A stretch of 64,000 bases of DNA from Sesamum alatum (Eukaryota > Streptophyta > Magnoliopsida > Lamiales > Pedaliaceae), in the NCBI GenBank assembly GCA_034509735.1, contig JACGWO010000010.1, positions 16,257,193 through 16,321,192 of the forward strand, written 5' to 3'. Both the position numbers and the translations under genes were made by a program. The notes beneath the pieces are model-generated. The model was not told the DNA's origin, ran no database searches, and saw nothing but the letters and a program-made list of their open reading frames with translations. Shown here piece after piece: positions 60,075 through 64,000 of this stretch (the first letter of the stretch is position 1; every line of letters begins with the position of its first letter).

Positions 60075-62216
60075 TGTAACACCCACGAATTTTTGTACAT
60101 AATTGTGGGACTAACTACTAAGCATTAACAAGATCTAAATTTATTAGTAAATAAATTATGGGTTGAAACTTAAATATATTAAAGTTTTAAGGGATTAAAT
60201 TGAAACTTTATAAAATTTTTAAGGTTGAATTATATTAATTAGAAAGTTAAGGGGCTAACTTGTAATTTAGTTAAAAAAGTAAAAAAAAATATATGGAAAA
60301 GCATAAGCGGCAGCATGTGCTGCCACTAGGAAGCAAGTGAGAGGGCCAAGTGGTGCGACCGCACCACTTGGATTTATTGAAACACACATATGCATATTTA
60401 TATGTATGCATACATTGATAATTTTGAAAGATGAACATCACAATTCATTTTGTGTAACTCAGTCTTTTGTGCCGTAACTTCGAACCAGTAAGTGTTAATT
60501 AATTCTTTAAATTGCTAATTAATTTTTGTAATTATATTATTTGAGTGGAGTATTTATTAAATGTTATTTATATAATTCGATTTAATGTTTAATCGGAAAA
60601 TTTAATGAATTTGAGTATTTATATAAATTAGTGATCGGGTATATATATTTAATTGGCATGAGGGTATTATTGTCAATAATTAATATTATTTAATCTATTA
60701 GATTTAGTCGTTGTTATAATGGATTATTCAAAATTTATTGGATTTATTGACCAAATACATAATTATATGTACTAGTGTCTAAATAATTGTTATAATTTTG
60801 AAGAATTAACATAAATTAATAGGAATAGTACAAAATTATATTTGAGATTTATTAGGGAATTATATTTGAGAATATTATATTTATTAAAAAAAATATGGGA
60901 TATTTGTAGTAATTTCATTTATGGATGTTATAGAGGACAATAATTATAAAAACATGAGGGGTTTGATAGAATAAGCTCTTATGAGTTAATAGATAAATCA
61001 GGTATATACCGAGGAAGTCTATAGTACGAAAAAGGAACATAGGTTTCAATTTCAATATAAATGAAATATTAATTAGTAATTTTATTCAGAAATAACAATA
61101 GTTTTTGATATATAAATAATATATAATATATCCTGCTATAGGACATGAAGATAGAATAGAGGGCTGAGCAGTTTCTCCTATTAACGTGGTCTTTTGAGTT
61201 GGAGGTAAGTATCGTTAATTGGATTATATATATATACATGTTGTTGGTATACATGATTGTTAATGATTGGGTATTTGTCTGGATTATATGGTTGTTTCGT
61301 GAAGTTGTCGTTATGTGATTATATGTGGTTATGGTGTATGGAACATAGATGGATGTTTATGTATACTATGTTGATTGTTAAATGAAATTAAACGTCGAAG
61401 TTACCGAAGGGGATTTGATTGTTGAATGAAGATGAGTGATGAGAATATCTGATGAGAATATTGTGAATTAAGATAAAGAGATGGCTTACCTAACTGGAGG
61501 GCATACTGCAATGGCTTATGATTATATGATTAATGACGAGTTGTGTGCTGTCATTGATCAAGGGAGACGATGTAACATATCATATGAGCTTTGTGTTGTG
61601 TGATATGATGGATGATGGGATATCACACGAGCTGTGTGCTGTGTGGTATTAGTGATGATGGTGTATCATAGCAGTTGTGTGATGTGTGGTACCGAGAAAA
61701 AAAAAAAAGAAATATTATGATTGAGGGGATGATAGCCGGCATAGACCATTGAGTGATGCACTCCAGTATGGGTAAGCAGGGCTCTAAGGAAATAAACAGT
61801 AAAGTCGAGTATTATGTGTAATTTGATATATGATTGTTGGTATATGTTATTTCTTATATTTATTGTATTGCATGATATTCGTTTTATTATGTATGTGCGT
61901 GTATATGTATAAGTCAATTAGCTACACTTATTGAGTAGACAACTCATCCCTTGCCAAATATTTTTTTCAGGAGATACGCCACCGTGACTATGCGAATTAA
62001 ATCATAAGCCGGTCGTCAATACTATTAGGTGGGTCAGTAGTGATATCTTGGGTTGAGATCTTTAGCTACATAACTACAGAGATATTAGATTTTTATTTGA
62101 ATTTGTATTTCGTGATTTATTGGTTTTAATAAAAAAAAATTTGGAAAACGGGTTTAATTATGGACTATATATTATAATTAGTGGTATCAAAGTGTAGTGC
62201 GGTAGAGGGTGCTACA
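60075..62216 (+). repeat. Gypsy2 3' LTR
   Basis: Partner of 53322-55462, ending gctaca before the duplicated gtatg. Confidence 0.95.
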
Positions 62217-63436
62217 GTATGACTATGAAATATGGCAGATGGACGTGAAAACTGCATTCCTCAACAGTTAGAGGAAGAGATCTATATGGATCAACTGCGA
62301 AATATGGCAGATGGACGTCAAAACTGCATTCCTCAATAGTTTCTTAGAGGAAGAGATCTATATGGATCAACCTGAGGGATTCACATCTGTTCGAGAAGAG
62401 CAGAAGGTTTGCCGTCTCCAGAGGTGCATTTATGGCCTCAAACAAGCTTCCCGGAGCTGGAACATACGTTTTGATGAAGTCATACGGGGATATGATTTCA
62501 TCAAGAATAAGTCTGATCCTTGTATATACAAGAATATTAGTGGGAGCTCAGTTGAGTTTTTGGTGCTTTTACATGGACGATATCTTGCTCATTGAGAATG
62601 ATGCTAAGATGTTGGGTACCACTAAAGCTTGATTGTCAGGAGTGATCCAATCTACAAGGATAGATCTAGAAGGATACGGGCGAAGCATCCTACATCCTTA
62701 GCATAAATCTACAAGGATAGATCTAGAAGGATGTTAGGAATGATCCAATCCTCGTATATTGAGAAGGTCTTGAAGAGATTGAAGATAGATAATTGATACT
62801 GGAAGGCTACTAGAGAATCGATATCAGGCGTGTGCCTGGGCGGCACACTGGAGTGCGGTCAAGACCATTCTTAAGTACCTGAAAATAACTAAGGACATGT
62901 TCTTGATCTATGGTGGTGGAGAATTGATGTTGGAAGGCTACAACGACGCTAGCTTCCAGTCGGATGACGATGATGCCAAGTCCCGATCTGGTTTCGTGTT
63001 CAGACTCAATGGTGGCGTGGTTGCTTGGAAGAGTTCCAAGCAGGCTACCACGCAGACTCCACCATGGAGTGTGAATATATAGCTGCTTCGGAAGCTGCTA
63101 ATGAGGCAATTTGGATGAAGAACTACATCCAAGAGCATCCAAGAGTTGGGTGTAGTGCCTAGCATTGCTGAGCTAGGGATTATCTTCTACAACAACAACG
63201 GGGCGATAGCACAAGTAAAGGAAACGAGATCTCATCACCGATCCAAGCATATTCTTAGACACTACCATCTGCTAAGAGAGATGGTTAACAGAGGTGACGT
63301 TCGAATAGATCGAGTCAGCTTAGCAGAAAACATAGCAGATCCACTTACTAAGCCGATGTCGCAAATTGCCCATACTCAGCATATGGATAAGATGGGTTTT
63401 AGTAAATTGGTGATTGGCTTTAGGTCAAGTGGGAGA
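62217..63436 (+). pseudogene. Copia C3 reverse transcriptase and RNase H, resumed
   Basis: Continues the C3 frame after Gypsy2: YDYEIWQMDVKTAFLN, EEEIYMDQPEGF, VCRLQRCIYGLKQASRSWN. The active site reads YMDDILLIEND after a one-base shift. A 72-bp local duplication (62226-62296 / 62299-62371) and a scrambled repeat (tctacaaggatagatctag at 62652 and 62708) disrupt it. RNase H: MFLIYGGGELMLEGYNDASF, QSDDDDAKSRSGFVFRLNGG, KSSKQATT, a frameshift, then IFYNNNGAIAQVKETRSHHR and ENIADPLTKPMSQIAHTQHM. Y.DDN, seen in C2, has become YNNN. A purine tract aagtgggagat (63427-63436) precedes the LTR. Confidence 0.9.
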
Positions 63437-64000
63437 TTGTTAGAACTGGTGACCAGACAACCAATTAGTTTGGCCATTACAATATCTACTTGATAATTCA
63501 ATGTATTGTAATACTATGTAATGAATAAAATGAGTATTCATTATCATTGGTATTGCCTTTGTTGTGCTCATTTCATATCTTAAATGTCTATTCACATATA
63601 TCAGAACAAAGCCCACAGACCACGTTAAACAACTCATGCAGTTGGGCCACGCATTGAATGGTGGTTATGAAATCAACTAATAAAGGGTTGGGTCTGAAAC
63701 ATTCCAAGTCGAGGACCTCGAGACATGGCATCAAGAGTCCTATTGAGACTTGCACCAAGAGTCGTATTCATTGGATGAGTGCCGTGTTTAATCAGTGACA
63801 AGTGTGGGACGCCTATACGATCTTAGTGGGTTGGTCGACTACGGTCAAGCCGACTGAGCTGACTCACGGGGATCATCATATGGAAGTCTTGGAGGGTTGG
63901 TCGATATGATCAGAGTTCCCCGATTCCTATAGTACAAGTACTCTCAGACTTTAGGAACCATGGTAGTCACGTGCACACGATGATTGTATCTTGGATCTGG
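63437..64000 (+). repeat. Copia C3 3' LTR, cut by window end
   Basis: Starts tgttagaactggtgacc after the purine tract. Matches the reverse complement of LTR2 near 13600-14114. The remainder lies beyond the window. Confidence 0.88.

Larger units (their letters stand above)
53322..62216 (+). mobile_element. Ty3/gypsy chromovirus Gypsy2, structurally complete but gag-less
   Basis: 5' LTR 53322-55462 (2141 bp), interior 55463-60074, 3' LTR 60075-62216 (2142 bp). Perfect 5-bp duplication gtatg (53317-53321, 62217-62221). Perfect primer-binding site and purine tract. LTRs begin tgtaacaccc and end gggtgctaca and differ by only a few percent by eye. Inserted in the reverse transcriptase of Copia C3, whose reading resumes at 62217. 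Confidence 0.96.

Noticed and set aside
53322..62216. Integrated pararetrovirus
   Set aside because: Order protease-RT-RNase H-integrase-chromodomain with LTRs and target duplication is that of a Ty3/gypsy chromovirus; no movement or viral coat gene is present.

Overview
The window looks like repeat-rich intergenic DNA from a flowering plant, probably a eudicot. It is AT-rich and built almost entirely from plant-type Copia LTR retrotransposons, Ty3/gypsy chromoviruses, Mutator-like elements (MULEs) with their small derivatives, and Helitrons. I see no intact host protein gene, rRNA, tRNA or CRISPR array. The species cannot be named from this sequence.

Layout. 1-5143: a decayed Copia 3' end split by a complete MULE (382-2750, 10-bp target duplication), then a Copia LTR and RNase H tail on the minus strand. 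5144-15365: minus-strand Copia DNA laid out as LTR, internal region C1, LTR, internal region C2; the second LTR sits correctly for both internal regions. C2 ends abruptly in a fragment of a second MULE transposase gene (15366-16031), which resumes at 24959-25090. The gap is filled by chromovirus Gypsy1 (16032-24958). Gypsy1 carries a 417-bp MULE-type MITE in its 5' LTR and an inverted, displaced block in pol. 26249-40690: small DNA transposons, including a MULE-like element with a spliced gene fragment, three Helitron-like elements, four further TIR elements, one nested MITE and a shrunken chromovirus LTR. Between them lie AT-rich spacer and one promoter-like stretch (34560-34800).

40690-64000: Copia again. 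LTR fragments lie in opposite orientations, forming two large imperfect palindromes (arms near 42330-42965/43150-43800 and 46481-46902/46923-47345). One LTR carries a nested solo LTR (44000-46009, TSD ctaag). Plus-strand Copia C3 runs from about 46923 past the window end. It is interrupted by another LTR (49871-52176) and by chromovirus Gypsy2 (53322-62216, TSD gtatg).

None of the retroelements looks able to move alone, because every pol has stops, frameshifts or rearrangements. Both chromoviruses lack nearly all of gag at the same place, which suggests a gag-less lineage that spread using proteins from other elements. The most notable non-coding signal is a short hairpin about 75-125 bp inside the U5 end of several Copia LTRs. 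Its stem is kept while its bases change in a compensatory way (TT/AA versus CC/GG).
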